Translations under genes and position numbers: made by a program
Shown: one piece after another, positions 16,728-25,958 of the stretch
Numbering within the stretch: position 1 is the first letter of the stretch
Layout of the letters: the number at the start of each line of letters is the position of its first letter
The notes under the pieces: generated by a model
The model's input: the letters and a program-made list of their open reading frames with translations, nothing else
Told to the model about the DNA's origin: nothing
Databases searched by the model: none
Source: Clostridiaceae bacterium
GTDB taxonomy: Bacteria > Bacillota > Clostridia > Lachnospirales > Lachnospiraceae
Direction of reading: 5' to 3'
Assembly: GCA_009911305.1 (NCBI GenBank)
Contig: QXXC01000010.1
Coordinates: forward strand, 42,168 to 106,167
Length of the DNA: 64,000 bases

Positions 16728-17741
16728 TCAGGACGATTTTTTCCCGAAATTGCCGGAGCGCACAACTACGTCCAGAAGCACGGAGAACACCACGATAATG
16801 CCAATCACCAGGCGCTGGATTCCCACCTGCGCGCCGATCATGTTTAAGCCGTTTTCCAGCGTCTGCCATACGGCCGCGCCCGCAAAGGTTCCCAGCAGAA
16901 GGCCCGTTCCGCCTAAGGGTGAAATGCCGCCGATTACGCCGGCCGCCACACCGTACATCTCATACATGTTTCCGGCCTCCATGTTGCCCATGCCGGCCTG
17001 CGCGCACAGGATTAAGCCAACCACACAGGCGCACACTGCGCTGACCAGATAGGCCTTGATCGTCGTGGCAACCACATTCACGCCGGACAGCTTTGCCGCA
17101 TCCACATTGGAGCCGATCGCGTAGATATGGCGTCCGGTTCTCGTCCTGGACAGCAGGAAGAAGAAGATAAGGAACAGAATCAGCGCAATCCAGAAGGTAT
17201 TGAAGATGCCGAGCGTCTTCCCGTAATAGAAGAAATTCTGGAAGCTGTCGCCCGCCTCTTTTCCGATACCGGTGGCAATGGCGTCTGTATTCCGGTTATT
17301 GTTGACCATATAGGCCGCGCCCCTGGTCACAAACATCGTGCCCAGTGTGGCGATAAAGGGCGGAAGCTTGAACTTTCCCACCAGGACTCCGTTGACAACA
17401 CCGCAGCACAGGCAGCAGGCCAGCGCCGCCAGCATGGCGACAGCCGGGGAAATCCCCATGGTCATCAGCGTGGCGCTGATCATGGCGCTCATACCGACCA
17501 TGGAACCAATGGAAAGGTCAATATTTCCGGTAATCAGGAGATAGCTCTGCCCCACGCCGATCAGAAGATACTTGGACATGGAACGCAGCAGGTTCATCAC
17601 ATTCTGTCCGGAAAACACGTTCCGGTCAATCAGTCCAAAGGCTATGTAAATCACCACCAGGCCCGCGAACGCCGTCACAACGGCGCCCATGCCTCTGGCG
17701 CTCAAAAAACGCTTTACCGCGCTCTGTTTGTTTTCATTCAT
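16728..17741 (-). CDS. Sugar ABC transporter permease (RbsC type)
   Basis: About 337 residues, mostly hydrophobic, with the BPD_transp_2 pattern of ribose/xylose permeases: NVMNLLRSMSKYLLIGVGQ, ITGNIDLSIGSMVGMSAM and the late loop GVNVVATTIKAYLVSA. It forms the membrane channel with the ATPase encoded just upstream. The ATG at 17741 is preferred over 17780 because GGGAGGAAAGAACA lies before it and it then begins 16 bases after the ATPase stop. The gene for the binding protein follows after about 106 bases. Confidence 0.92.
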   Translation of the reverse strand: MNENKQSAVKRFLSARGMGAVVTAFAGLVVIYIAFGLIDRNVFSGQNVMNLLRSMSKYLLIGVGQSYLLITGNIDLSIGSMVGMSAMISATLMTMGISPAVAMLAALACCLCCGVVNGVLVGKFKLPPFIATLGTMFVTRGAAYMVNNNRNTDAIATGIGKEAGDSFQNFFYYGKTLGIFNTFWIALILFLIFFFLLSRTRTGRHIYAIGSNVDAAKLSGVNVVATTIKAYLVSAVCACVVGLILCAQAGMGNMEAGNMYEMYGVAAGVIGGISPLGGTGLLLGTFAGAAVWQTLENGLNMIGAQVGIQRLVIGIIVVFSVLLDVVVRSGNFGKKSS

Positions 17742-17757
17742 TGTTCTTTCCTCCCTA

Positions 17758-19263
17758 TTAGCTGACCTGCTTTTTCTCAAACTCGGTCGCGTACTTTAAG
17801 ACCTCGTTCTGCGTGGCTTCACGGGCCATGACCTCCCCTGTGATCCGGCCGTCGCACATGACAATCACCCGGTCCGCAATGCCCAAAACCTCCGGAAGCT
17901 CGGAGGACACGAACATCACCGCGATCCCCTCCTGTTTCAGCTTGTTCATCAGGTTATAGATCTCCACCTTTGCGCCCACATCGATTCCTCTTGTGGGCTC
18001 GTCAAAGATCACCACCCTGGAATTTCTGGCAAGCCATTTTCCGACCACGACCTTCTGCTGGTTTCCGCCGGAGAGATTGGCCGCATTGATCTCTACATTG
18101 GGCGTTTTGATCATTAAGTTCTTCACCGCATCCTCGCAGAGCTTATCCTCGCGGCTGTTGCGGATGACGCCGAGCCCGTCGCATATCAGATCCAGATTGG
18201 GCAGCGCCAGATTGTGGCGGATGCTTAACTTCGTGCAGAGTCCGTCCTTTTTCCGGTCCTCCGGCGCCAGCACAATGCCAGCCTTAATCGCATCCATGGG
18301 ACAGCTTATCCGGACCTCCTTCCCGTCCAGGAAAATCTGTCCGCCGGTCTTTGGATCCACCCCGAAGATCGCGCGCGTCGTCTCCGTCCGCCCGGCCCCC
18401 ATCAGGCCCGCAAAGCCCACGATCTCCCCCTCATAGAGCGAAAAGCTGATGTCGCGGACCTGCCTTCCGGCATTTAAATTCCTGACCTCAAAGATCTTTT
18501 TCCCTTTCCCGCACTCCACCCTTGGGAACTGCTCCTTGATCTCGCGCCCCACCATGTTTGCGATGATCTGATCCATGGTCATGCTCTCAAAGTCGCCGTC
18601 TGTGATATACTGGCCGTCGCGCATGATGGTCACGCGGTCCACAATGGCCTTCAGCTCGTCTAAGCGGTGGGAAATATACACAATGCCGCACCCGTCCTCC
18701 TTGAGCTTGCGGATGATCCGGAACAGCTCGTCGATCTCCTTGGCCGTCAGGGCTGAGGTCGGCTCATCCATGATGAGGACTTTGGCGTGGATGGAAAGAG
18801 CCTTGGCAATCTCCACCATCTGCTGCCTGGACACCGGCAGATCCCCCACTATCTGGCGCGGATTAATATCAATCTTCAAATCATTCAGAATCGCGGCGGC
18901 CTCGGCCTCCATCTCGGCGTTCTTAAGCATCACGCCGCCGACCCGCTCCCGGCCCAGGAACATATTTTCAGCCACAGACAGATGGCGGCACATATTTAAC
19001 TCCTGGTGAATGATCGCCACGCCCACCTCCTGGGCCTGCTTCGGCGTCAGGTTGTCATATTCCTTTCCGAATATGGTCATCGTCCCGCCGTCCTTTGTGT
19101 ACACGCCGCTGAGAATCTTCATCAGCGTGGACTTCCCGGCTCCGTTTTCCCCCAAAAGAGCCATAACCTCCCCGGAACGGAGTTCAAAATGGACATTGTC
19201 AAGCGCTTTTACGCCAGGGAACGTCTTGACAATGTTTTTCATTGATACGATTACTTCTTTCAT
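17758..19263 (-). CDS. Sugar ABC transporter ATP-binding protein (RbsA/MglA type)
   Basis: A 501-residue protein with two ATPase domains in one chain, the normal RbsA/MglA layout. Domain 1 has Walker A GENGAGKST (about residues 38-46), signature VSRQQ, and Walker B LIMDEPTSALT. Domain 2 has GLMGAGRTE in place of a canonical P-loop, signature LSGGNQQKV and VIFDEPTRGIDVG. One intact and one altered site is usual in this family. It energises import of a monosaccharide, probably a pentose given the isomerase nearby. It contrasts with the degenerate relative at 20356-21801 in the same locus. Confidence 0.94.
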   Translation of the reverse strand: MKEVIVSMKNIVKTFPGVKALDNVHFELRSGEVMALLGENGAGKSTLMKILSGVYTKDGGTMTIFGKEYDNLTPKQAQEVGVAIIHQELNMCRHLSVAENMFLGRERVGGVMLKNAEMEAEAAAILNDLKIDINPRQIVGDLPVSRQQMVEIAKALSIHAKVLIMDEPTSALTAKEIDELFRIIRKLKEDGCGIVYISHRLDELKAIVDRVTIMRDGQYITDGDFESMTMDQIIANMVGREIKEQFPRVECGKGKKIFEVRNLNAGRQVRDISFSLYEGEIVGFAGLMGAGRTETTRAIFGVDPKTGGQIFLDGKEVRISCPMDAIKAGIVLAPEDRKKDGLCTKLSIRHNLALPNLDLICDGLGVIRNSREDKLCEDAVKNLMIKTPNVEINAANLSGGNQQKVVVGKWLARNSRVVIFDEPTRGIDVGAKVEIYNLMNKLKQEGIAVMFVSSELPEVLGIADRVIVMCDGRITGEVMAREATQNEVLKYATEFEKKQVS

Positions 19264-19356
19264 CCGTTTTCCCGCTTTCTTTATTTTTGAATCTTCGCGG
19301 CAATTCCATGCATCGGAACTGCTGCAAACGTTCTGTCTGTTTCATGTTCCGCTTCG

Positions 19357-20226
19357 TTACCGCGGCGGCTCCATCGCGACGCTTAAGGCTGCCATATCGC
19401 CCAGCGATTCCCCGAGCCCGGCGGGAAGCACCTGACAGGCCCGGCGGCTTTTTTCCAGCGCCTCCTTTTCCAGCACCGACTGCATGGCTGCTTCCATGAG
19501 ATGCCCGGCTCTTGCATAGATGCTTCCGATCACGATCCGCTCCGGATTGAGCACGTCGATCAGCATGGCCAGAAGGCTTCCCAGATATGTCCCTGTCTGC
19601 TCCCAGAGCCCCAGCGCCCTCTCGTCCCCTCCGGCCGCCAGACCGGCCAGCGCGGCCGCGCTTCCAAGCCCGTACTGGGCAATGCCGCCGCCGCTCAAAT
19701 AGCCCTCATACGATCCGGCCTTCCCATAACCCACATGGCCCTCTTCCAGAAGCCTCACATGGCCGACCTCCCCGGCCATGCCGCAGGCCCCCTCGTAAAG
19801 CCTCCCGTTCAGGATAAGCCCGGCTCCGATCCCTGTCCCGAAGGTCAGGAAAATCATGCTGCCGCAGCCCTTCCCCGCCCCGAACCGCCACTCCGCCACC
19901 GCGCAGGCATCCGCATCGTTGCGCAGGTTTGCAGGAATGCCAAACCGCTCCCGGAGCATCGTGGTTATCGGCACCTCATCCCATCCGGGAAGGTTCGGCG
20001 GCCCCAGAATCACTCCCCTCCGGCTGTCCAGCGGTCCTCCGCAGCTCACTCCCAGCGAGACGACATGTGCGGTCCGCAGCTCCTCCGCGCTTTCAAAGAT
20101 GCGCTGTAACGTCTCATCGCGCCCTTTTGTGGGAAAGCGGAGCTTTTTTACAATCTCTCCCCTCTCATTTCCCAGGACCACCGCGCATTTCGTTCCTCCG
20201 ATGTCAATTCCAATATATTCTTTCAT
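19357..20226 (-). CDS. ROK-family sugar kinase
   Basis: About 289 residues with the N-terminal phosphate-binding motif GIDIGGTKCAVVLG, the sugar-binding N-D pair in LRNDADACAVAEW, and GTGIGAGLILNGRLYEG. After GEVGHVRL the usual zinc motif CxCGxxGCxE is missing. Instead the sequence reads GHVGYGKAGSYEGYLSG, so it belongs to the zinc-less branch and is a kinase rather than a classic NagC-type repressor (no HTH either). The ATG at 20226 has GGAGAAAAGCTT before it. It probably phosphorylates the imported sugar or its isomerised product; which sugar cannot be read from the sequence. Confidence 0.87.
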   Translation of the reverse strand: MKEYIGIDIGGTKCAVVLGNERGEIVKKLRFPTKGRDETLQRIFESAEELRTAHVVSLGVSCGGPLDSRRGVILGPPNLPGWDEVPITTMLRERFGIPANLRNDADACAVAEWRFGAGKGCGSMIFLTFGTGIGAGLILNGRLYEGACGMAGEVGHVRLLEEGHVGYGKAGSYEGYLSGGGIAQYGLGSAAALAGLAAGGDERALGLWEQTGTYLGSLLAMLIDVLNPERIVIGSIYARAGHLMEAAMQSVLEKEALEKSRRACQVLPAGLGESLGDMAALSVAMEPPR

Positions 20227-20247
20227 AAGCTTTTCTCCGTTGTGTTC

Positions 20248-20256
20248 AGTATAACA
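20248..20256 (-). promoter_or_regulatory. Extended -10 promoter for the ROK/ABC operon
   Basis: On the minus strand TG-T-TATACT lies just after the terminator of the preceding gene and about 22 bases before the kinase ATG. No good -35 box is seen, as expected for extended -10 promoters. Confidence 0.45.
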
Positions 20257-20285
20257 TAACAAAAATGCCCCTTTAAGGGGGCATT
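20257..20285 (-). terminator. Intrinsic terminator after the degenerate ABC gene
   Basis: AATGCCCC and GGGGGCATT flank a short loop, and on the minus strand the stem is followed by TTTTTGTT. It separates the sensor/pseudo-ATPase genes from the kinase/transporter genes. Confidence 0.7.
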
Positions 20286-20355
20286 CTTTCGGTTAATGTA
20301 GACAATCTTTTGATCTTGCAGAAAAATACACGTCTGCAGGCGGCAGCATCCCTGC

Positions 20356-21801
20356 CTACCACTCCACCTGCCCGAACTGCTCCTTCTCATACGACGCCGC
20401 GCAGGTCCCGTGCTCCGCCACCAGCAGGCGGTCCGATATATCCAGCGTATCAGATATATTGGCCGTGAGGATCAGAACCGCGGTCCCTCCCTCCATGATC
20501 TGACGCAGAAGGCCCAGGATCCGCATGCGGACAAACATATCCCCTTTTGCCAGGGGCTGGACGCACACCAGGACCCGCGGCTTTAAGAGCTGCATGCGGT
20601 AATAGACCAGGGCGATCTGCTCCTCAGGCGGTAAAGCGCTGACCGAAGACTCGAACAGCGCCTCCCCCGCCACATCGGCGTATTCCCGCCGAATGCTCCT
20701 GTAAATCCTCGCGGGTATCACGCTCCTCTTAAGCTTCCGGTCCAGAAGAAAGGTCAGGTTCTCCATGTACGTCCGATCCGGAAACAGGAGAGATTCCGCG
20801 GGATTTTTCGGAACAATGGCAATTCCCGCATCCAGATAGCGAACCGCCCTCTTCGGCGTATAGTTCTCCTGCTCCAGGAGCACCCGGCCCTTTTGGCAGG
20901 CCAGGGAGCCGGTCAGGAGAAGCACGATATCCTCTGCAATCCGGTTGTCCATATCCAAAATCGTCACGCATTCGCCCTGGTGCAGGACGAAATCCAGCCC
21001 GTCCAGGCTGCCTGCATGCACGTTGTCAAAATGGAGGATCCCCTTTGCCGCGTCCGGCGCAGGATCTCCATGGGGGACAAACCATTCTGTAATATAAGGC
21101 GCGATGGCCGCGTCCGTCATCTCGTCCCGCTCAAACACCTTGATAATCCGTCCGTCGGAAAAAAGGGAGGTCCGATCCGCGATGCGGAAAACCTCCTGAT
21201 GGTGATTTCCCACATACAGCACCGAAATCCCGCTGTTTCTCACTCTTCGCAGCACCCTCTGGAACCGGGTCAGCTCATACTGGCTCAGAAAATTACCCGG
21301 ATTATCGATGATCAGCAGGCGGTAGCCGAGCAGCAGGGCCTTTCCCAGCTCCACCAGGCACCGCTCCAGGCAGCTCAGCTCAGCCACCCGCTTTCTTAAG
21401 TTCACATCCAGGCCGTGTTCCCTGAAAAGCACATCCGCCTGCTCGCGGAGGACGCGTTCATTGATAAAATACTTCTTAAAGCCCCTGCGCAGCACAAACA
21501 GATTGTCAACCACGCTCAAATCCTTTACCAGATGGCTTTTCTGCTCGATCACAGACACCCGGTTCGCCGCGCCGCCGCTGCTCGAATAGCTGTTCACAAC
21601 ACGGCCGTCATACCACACGGTCCCAAAGGAAATAGGGTGATTATGGCAGATTAAATCAATGAGCTGATCATGCCCCTTATTGCTGCGCGATATCAGCCCC
21701 ATAATCTCTCCGGCGAACATCTGGAAATTGAGGTTGTCAAGCAGCGCTTCGCCATTTTGAATCAGGCTGATGTGATCCATGCGCAGTAATTCTCGTTTCA
21801 T
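20356..21801 (-). CDS. Degenerate two-domain sugar ABC 'ATPase' lacking catalytic motifs
   Basis: A 481-residue protein with the overall RbsA/MglA two-domain layout but without the residues needed for ATP hydrolysis. In domain 1 the P-loop position reads GLISRSNKGHDQL, lacking the GxxGxGKST lysine/serine. The signature position reads AELSCLERCLVELGKALL, and Walker B LLIIDNPGNF lacks the glutamate. In domain 2 the P-loop position reads ILDMDNRIAEDIVLL. The fold-marking hydrophobic segments remain, so it is an intact gene and not a pseudogene. It sits right after the YesM/YesN-type sensor genes and before the transporter genes. A role as a regulatory partner of the transporter or histidine kinase is inference. 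Confidence 0.82.
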   Translation of the reverse strand: MKRELLRMDHISLIQNGEALLDNLNFQMFAGEIMGLISRSNKGHDQLIDLICHNHPISFGTVWYDGRVVNSYSSSGGAANRVSVIEQKSHLVKDLSVVDNLFVLRRGFKKYFINERVLREQADVLFREHGLDVNLRKRVAELSCLERCLVELGKALLLGYRLLIIDNPGNFLSQYELTRFQRVLRRVRNSGISVLYVGNHHQEVFRIADRTSLFSDGRIIKVFERDEMTDAAIAPYITEWFVPHGDPAPDAAKGILHFDNVHAGSLDGLDFVLHQGECVTILDMDNRIAEDIVLLLTGSLACQKGRVLLEQENYTPKRAVRYLDAGIAIVPKNPAESLLFPDRTYMENLTFLLDRKLKRSVIPARIYRSIRREYADVAGEALFESSVSALPPEEQIALVYYRMQLLKPRVLVCVQPLAKGDMFVRMRILGLLRQIMEGGTAVLILTANISDTLDISDRLLVAEHGTCAASYEKEQFGQVEW

Positions 21802-21828
21802 GGAACTCCTCCCTTGCGCCTTAAGGCG

Positions 21829-21872
21829 CTCCCAAAAATCCCGCCGCGCCTGATTTTGCGGGATTTTGGGAG
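21829..21872 (-). other. Hairpin between histidine kinase and degenerate ABC genes
   Basis: CTCCCAAAAATCCCGC (21829-21844) pairs with GCGGGATTTTGGGAG (21858-21872) with one bulged A. No uridine tract follows, so it may be a processing or partial termination site rather than a full terminator. Confidence 0.5.
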
Positions 21873-21877
21873 TCTGT

Positions 21878-22924
21878 CTACGTCCCCGGAAATGCGGAGG
21901 GCCCGTTTTCCTCCAGCACCAGAGGCAGCGTGATCAGCGCGTCTGTGCCCACGCCCTCCCGGCTGTAAAAGATGATCCCATACTCCTCGCCGAACAGCAG
22001 CTTTAACCGGTTGTTGACATTGACCACCGCAATGCCTCCCTTCTGGTTCGTATCCCTGCTCACATCATCCAGCGTCAGACGGCGCAGCTTTTCATTGAGC
22101 TGCTTTACCTTCTCCTCCGGCATGCCCAGGCCGTCGTCCGATATGCGGATCCGCATCCGCTGATCGCTGACGCCGACCCGGATGGTCAGGCTCCCCTGGC
22201 CAATCTTTCTCTCGATCCCGTGGTAAATGGAGTTTTCCACAATCGGCTGCAGCGTCAGCTTCGGCAGCCGGTAGCGCAGAATATCCGGGTGGTCCAGGTC
22301 ATCGTCGTGCTCGTACTCAATGCTCAAAGCCAGCTTATCCCCAAAGCGGAACTGCTGGATATAGTAATAATTTTCCACATTGGCCAGCTCATCCTCCAGC
22401 GTCACGAGATGCTCTACCTGGGAAATGGTATAGCGGAAAAAGGTGGCCAGCGCCTCTGTCATCTCCGCAACGCTGTCCAGGCCGCTGATCAGCGCCTCGC
22501 TGCGGATCCCCTCCAGAGTATTGTAGAGGAAATGCGGATTAATCTGGTTCTGCAGCGCCAGATATTCCGCCTGCTTTTTTGAAACGCTGATCAGGTTGTT
22601 CTTGTCAATCATTTCATTCAGGCGCAGAACCGCCTGCTCGCTCTCCGGGGTAAGCGGATGGCGCATATGAAACAGATCGTTGAGCACATATCCCCTGGAA
22701 AACTGCTCGTAAATCTTTTTCGTCTCCTGATACGGCCTCACAATCAGGCGGAACGAAAGCCCCAGCAGACAGGCCGCCAGGAGGCTCAGAAGCACGGCCG
22801 GGAAAAGGCTTAAGCCATTCTTAAGGCTCATGCCCCAGATCACGCCCAGGCAGGCAAAAAGAAGAGACGCGCAGGCGCAGGCGGCGATATACATCCGGTA
22901 TGACAAATAACGCATCTTATTCAT
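21878..22924 (-). CDS. YesM-type sensor histidine kinase without an extracellular domain
   Basis: A 348-residue kinase. Two membrane helices (about residues 13-32 and 39-62) are separated by only a few residues, so the usual large extracellular sensor is missing. The His_kinase domain has the phosphorylation site in NQINPHFLYNTLEGI (H131), followed by HATPase motifs N (LQPIVENSIYHGIE) and G (ISDDGLGMPEE). Its start overlaps the response-regulator stop as ATGA. It likely phosphorylates that regulator in response to the sugar, but the signal must come from another protein, perhaps the tandem binding protein or the degenerate ABC protein (inference). Confidence 0.92.
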   Translation of the reverse strand: MNKMRYLSYRMYIAACACASLLFACLGVIWGMSLKNGLSLFPAVLLSLLAACLLGLSFRLIVRPYQETKKIYEQFSRGYVLNDLFHMRHPLTPESEQAVLRLNEMIDKNNLISVSKKQAEYLALQNQINPHFLYNTLEGIRSEALISGLDSVAEMTEALATFFRYTISQVEHLVTLEDELANVENYYYIQQFRFGDKLALSIEYEHDDDLDHPDILRYRLPKLTLQPIVENSIYHGIERKIGQGSLTIRVGVSDQRMRIRISDDGLGMPEEKVKQLNEKLRRLTLDDVSRDTNQKGGIAVVNVNNRLKLLFGEEYGIIFYSREGVGTDALITLPLVLEENGPSAFPGT

Positions 22925-24528
22925 GAATACAGCTTTCTATACTCATTCGGCTTAAGGCCCGAGTATTTCGTAAAGGATTTTGTAAAATAGCGCACATCGC
23001 TGTAGCCCACGCTCGTGCAGATATCCGCGACCGTACGGTTCGTCTCCTTGAGAAGCCGCCTCGCCTGATCCATCCTGACCTTAGACACGTATTCCAGAAA
23101 GGTAAAGCCCGTATTTTTCTTAAATACCGTTCCAAAATACGCCGGGGACAGGCCCGCCAGGCCGCTGGCCTGTTCCAGCGTCAGCGGCTCTGCGTAGTGC
23201 TCGGCCACAAACTGCTTCACAATGCGGATCGGCCGGTTTTCGTCCTGTCGCTTGAGCTTCGCCGCCTTTTCATAGGAAACGGTGATACTGCGGATCATGT
23301 AATCAAACAGCTCCGAAGCAGAGGCGCAGTTATCAGCCCCGCTTATAAAGCGCTCCAGAAAATCATCCTCCACCGGCAGGCGGCAGTTCCTCATGAAAAA
23401 CAGGTACAGGTTACAGGCCTCCTTTGCCATCTGCAGGATCTCATGGCCTGTGATCCCTTCCATGGCCAGCATTCCCGTCTTCAGCTCCATCATCGCGTCC
23501 CGCACGGAAAAGACCTCCAGGCTTTCCAATGCCTGGGACATCCGGTGGTTAAACTCCGCAAACTGATCGCTCGCCGCAAACATGCCCCCGCCCTTTGGCT
23601 GCCCTTCTAAAAGCTTTCCTGTGCCTGCCACCAGCCGCTCCTCAATCCAAAGCCGGGCATTTTTGAGCGACTCGTCCAGAGATGTTATCGCTTCGCACGC
23701 CTCCCCCAAGGCCATGGTAGCCGCAAAATCCCGCAGGATCCCGCCCTGAATCCGTATCTCATCCATCAGAAGCTTCATCTGCCGCCGGACATTCCCTCTC
23801 TGTCCCCTCTCATAATTCAAAAGGACATAAAACGAGCTGTCAATAGCGGCAATCTCATAATCCCGGACCCACTCCTCCAAGAGCCGGGCGGCAGCGCTCT
23901 GAACCTTTTCCTCCATAAACCGGAGATTTTTCCTGTCATTGAAGACCTGTCCGTCCAGCTTTAAAATCGCCATGCAGAATTCCTCAGGCAGGAAGGAAAA
24001 ATGAAACTCCTGATTGAGCCGTTCCAGCGGATATCCCAGCCGCTCCCGGTTTCTCCGGCAGGCCACGTCGCCCACAAAAGCCTGGCGCAGCGCCTCCTCG
24101 TCATTCTTAAGCGTCAGCCTTACCTGCTCCTCGCGGCTCAGCCGCTCCGTCGTCTTTGTCAGCTTCTCCCCCAGCTTTCCCAGAGCTTCCGTAAGCTCAT
24201 CCCTGCGTATGGGCTTCAGGATATAGGCCCCGACGCCGTAGCGGATCGCTGTCTGGGCATACTCAAAATGCCGGTAGCCGCTGATAATAATAAATTCCAT
24301 CCTGGGGTTGCATTCCTTTCCCAGGCGGATCAGCTCCAGGCCGTCATATCCCGGCATCCGGATATCTGTAATCACAATATCCGGGCGATCCCGCCGGATT
24401 TTCTCCAGGGCCTCAATCCCGTTCCTTGCCGTCCCCGCCACCCGCATCCCCAGGCCGGGCCAGTCCACCAGCTTTTCAATGAGCTGGCAGATCTTCTGTT
24501 CATCATCTGCAATCAAAACGTCTAACAT
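22921..24528 (-). CDS. YesN-type response regulator (REC-AraC HTH)
   Basis: A 535-residue regulator. The receiver domain spans about residues 1-120, with acidic residues D8, D9 and phospho-acceptor D55 in IVITDIRMPGYDG. A long middle region contains a coiled-coil-like segment near 115-140. The C-terminus is an AraC-type double HTH (about 435-535: PLTLEQASGLAGLSPAYFGTVF and VADICTSVGYSDVRYFTKSF). GGAGAGGGAGCTCAG precedes the ATG. Paired with the kinase downstream, it most likely activates the sugar transporter and kinase genes, the usual role of YesMN-type pairs in Clostridia. Confidence 0.93.
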   Translation of the reverse strand: MLDVLIADDEQKICQLIEKLVDWPGLGMRVAGTARNGIEALEKIRRDRPDIVITDIRMPGYDGLELIRLGKECNPRMEFIIISGYRHFEYAQTAIRYGVGAYILKPIRRDELTEALGKLGEKLTKTTERLSREEQVRLTLKNDEEALRQAFVGDVACRRNRERLGYPLERLNQEFHFSFLPEEFCMAILKLDGQVFNDRKNLRFMEEKVQSAAARLLEEWVRDYEIAAIDSSFYVLLNYERGQRGNVRRQMKLLMDEIRIQGGILRDFAATMALGEACEAITSLDESLKNARLWIEERLVAGTGKLLEGQPKGGGMFAASDQFAEFNHRMSQALESLEVFSVRDAMMELKTGMLAMEGITGHEILQMAKEACNLYLFFMRNCRLPVEDDFLERFISGADNCASASELFDYMIRSITVSYEKAAKLKRQDENRPIRIVKQFVAEHYAEPLTLEQASGLAGLSPAYFGTVFKKNTGFTFLEYVSKVRMDQARRLLKETNRTVADICTSVGYSDVRYFTKSFTKYSGLKPNEYRKLYS

Positions 24529-24596
24529 CTGAGCTCCCTCTCCTTTTATCCCCTTTTTTGTACGTCAGCGCAGCATTACCCCCGAAAGCCGGCCTC

Positions 24597-25946
24597 CTAC
24601 CATTCCTTCACTAGCTCTGTCTCCCAATCCACCGAAAACGGCCCGTTCGCCTGGGATGTAAGCGTCTCCACAATCCCGGCCCTCTCCGCCGCGCTGCTGT
24701 CCGGATCCTCCAGTGACTCTTCCGACCAGTAAGCATACCCATACAGATAACTCTGGTTAAAGCTGTCCCAGGAATCATACAGCTCCTGCGCCTTTAAGGC
24801 CGCCTCGAGCGTCTTATCCATCGCCTCCTCATACGTACAGTACCCGGCCGCATAGCCAAATCCCATAATCGTTCCCACACGGCTTAAATCCCATGCGGCA
24901 ACAGCGGCCTCTCCATACGCGGACCAGGCATCGTACGCCGCCATAAGGCTTTCCCTTTTTCCTGCTCCCGCCTCCTCTGCCTTCCCGGCAAACGCTTCGC
25001 GGCTGATACCGTCCGTCCCTCCGTATTGCTTTAAAAACTCGATTGCATCCCGGTTATGCCCCTCTGACATCAGCCAGCCCGCCATCTCATAGAGATCCTC
25101 CCCGCTGTTTATTTCCCAGCTTTCGGAAAGCAGGGCTTTGGCCTTCTCCGTAATCTTGCCGACTCCGCTTCCGCTGTCTAAAGCCCGGTACGTCTCCACC
25201 ATGCTGGCCCCGTTCGTTGTGTCGATAACGGCGGTCATCGCGCTTAAAAAGGCTTTGCTTCCTTTTTTCTGCGAGGCTGCGCGGTCCAGAAGCGTCAGGG
25301 AGAGAACCTGCTTTGCCTCCTCGATATCGCTGTCCCGTCCGATCAGGAGCACCGCGAAATAGCTGTCCCCTGACTCCATATATTCCGCATAGGCCCGGCC
25401 TTTCGCGCCGTTCATTCTGGCTGTTCCCTCCCTGGCGATGGTCCGCGTCATCTCCGGCGCGTTCTCTGCCTCAGCCTCCTGCCAGTCCACCTGCATCCCG
25501 GTTCCGTCCAATGCCAGATGCGCCACGTGATCCGCATAATCCTCCAGACTTTCCAGGCGCTCCGGATTTCCCGGAACGCTGCCCTTCGCGCTCCCGATGG
25601 AGATCGCGGAAAAGCCCGGGCGATCCGCCGCGCTGTCCAGGCCCATCATGCTTCCATTTGCCTGGATTGGCACATCTGTCTGCTCAAACCCCTTTAACAT
25701 GGTAATACAGTAGGTTCCATCTGCGGAAATGTATTCCTGCGATTCCACTGACGGCTCGCTCTCCTTCTCCTCCTCTTTGACAGCGCTCTCTGCCTGTGCA
25801 GCCGCGCCGGCCTCTGTCTCTGCCTTTATCTGTGCATTCCCTTTTTTGGCCCCTGCGCAGCCTGAAAGCGTCATGCTCACCGCCGCTGCAGCCAGAAATA
25901 ACAGTCTCTTTCTCATTCTTTTTCTCATCCTTTCTGCCCCTGCCAT
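24597..25946 (-). CDS. DUF1266 lipoprotein
   Basis: About 449 residues. A basic start is followed by a lipoprotein signal (LLFLAAAAVSMTLSGC). The central region is unassigned. The C-terminal 150 residues match DUF1266: AWDLSRVGTIMGFGYAAGY, EEAMDKTLEAALKAQELYDSW, SYLYGYAYW. The function of the family is unknown. Start choice is uncertain: ATG at 25946, 25928 and 25916 are all possible and none has an ideal ribosome binding site. AAAGG lies 12 bases before 25916, which would give the most typical signal peptide. It may be co-transcribed with the helicase gene 12 bases upstream. Confidence 0.8.
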   Translation of the reverse strand: MAGAERMRKRMRKRLLFLAAAAVSMTLSGCAGAKKGNAQIKAETEAGAAAQAESAVKEEEKESEPSVESQEYISADGTYCITMLKGFEQTDVPIQANGSMMGLDSAADRPGFSAISIGSAKGSVPGNPERLESLEDYADHVAHLALDGTGMQVDWQEAEAENAPEMTRTIAREGTARMNGAKGRAYAEYMESGDSYFAVLLIGRDSDIEEAKQVLSLTLLDRAASQKKGSKAFLSAMTAVIDTTNGASMVETYRALDSGSGVGKITEKAKALLSESWEINSGEDLYEMAGWLMSEGHNRDAIEFLKQYGGTDGISREAFAGKAEEAGAGKRESLMAAYDAWSAYGEAAVAAWDLSRVGTIMGFGYAAGYCTYEEAMDKTLEAALKAQELYDSWDSFNQSYLYGYAYWSEESLEDPDSSAAERAGIVETLTSQANGPFSVDWETELVKEW

Positions 25947-25958
25947 GATCTCTGACCG

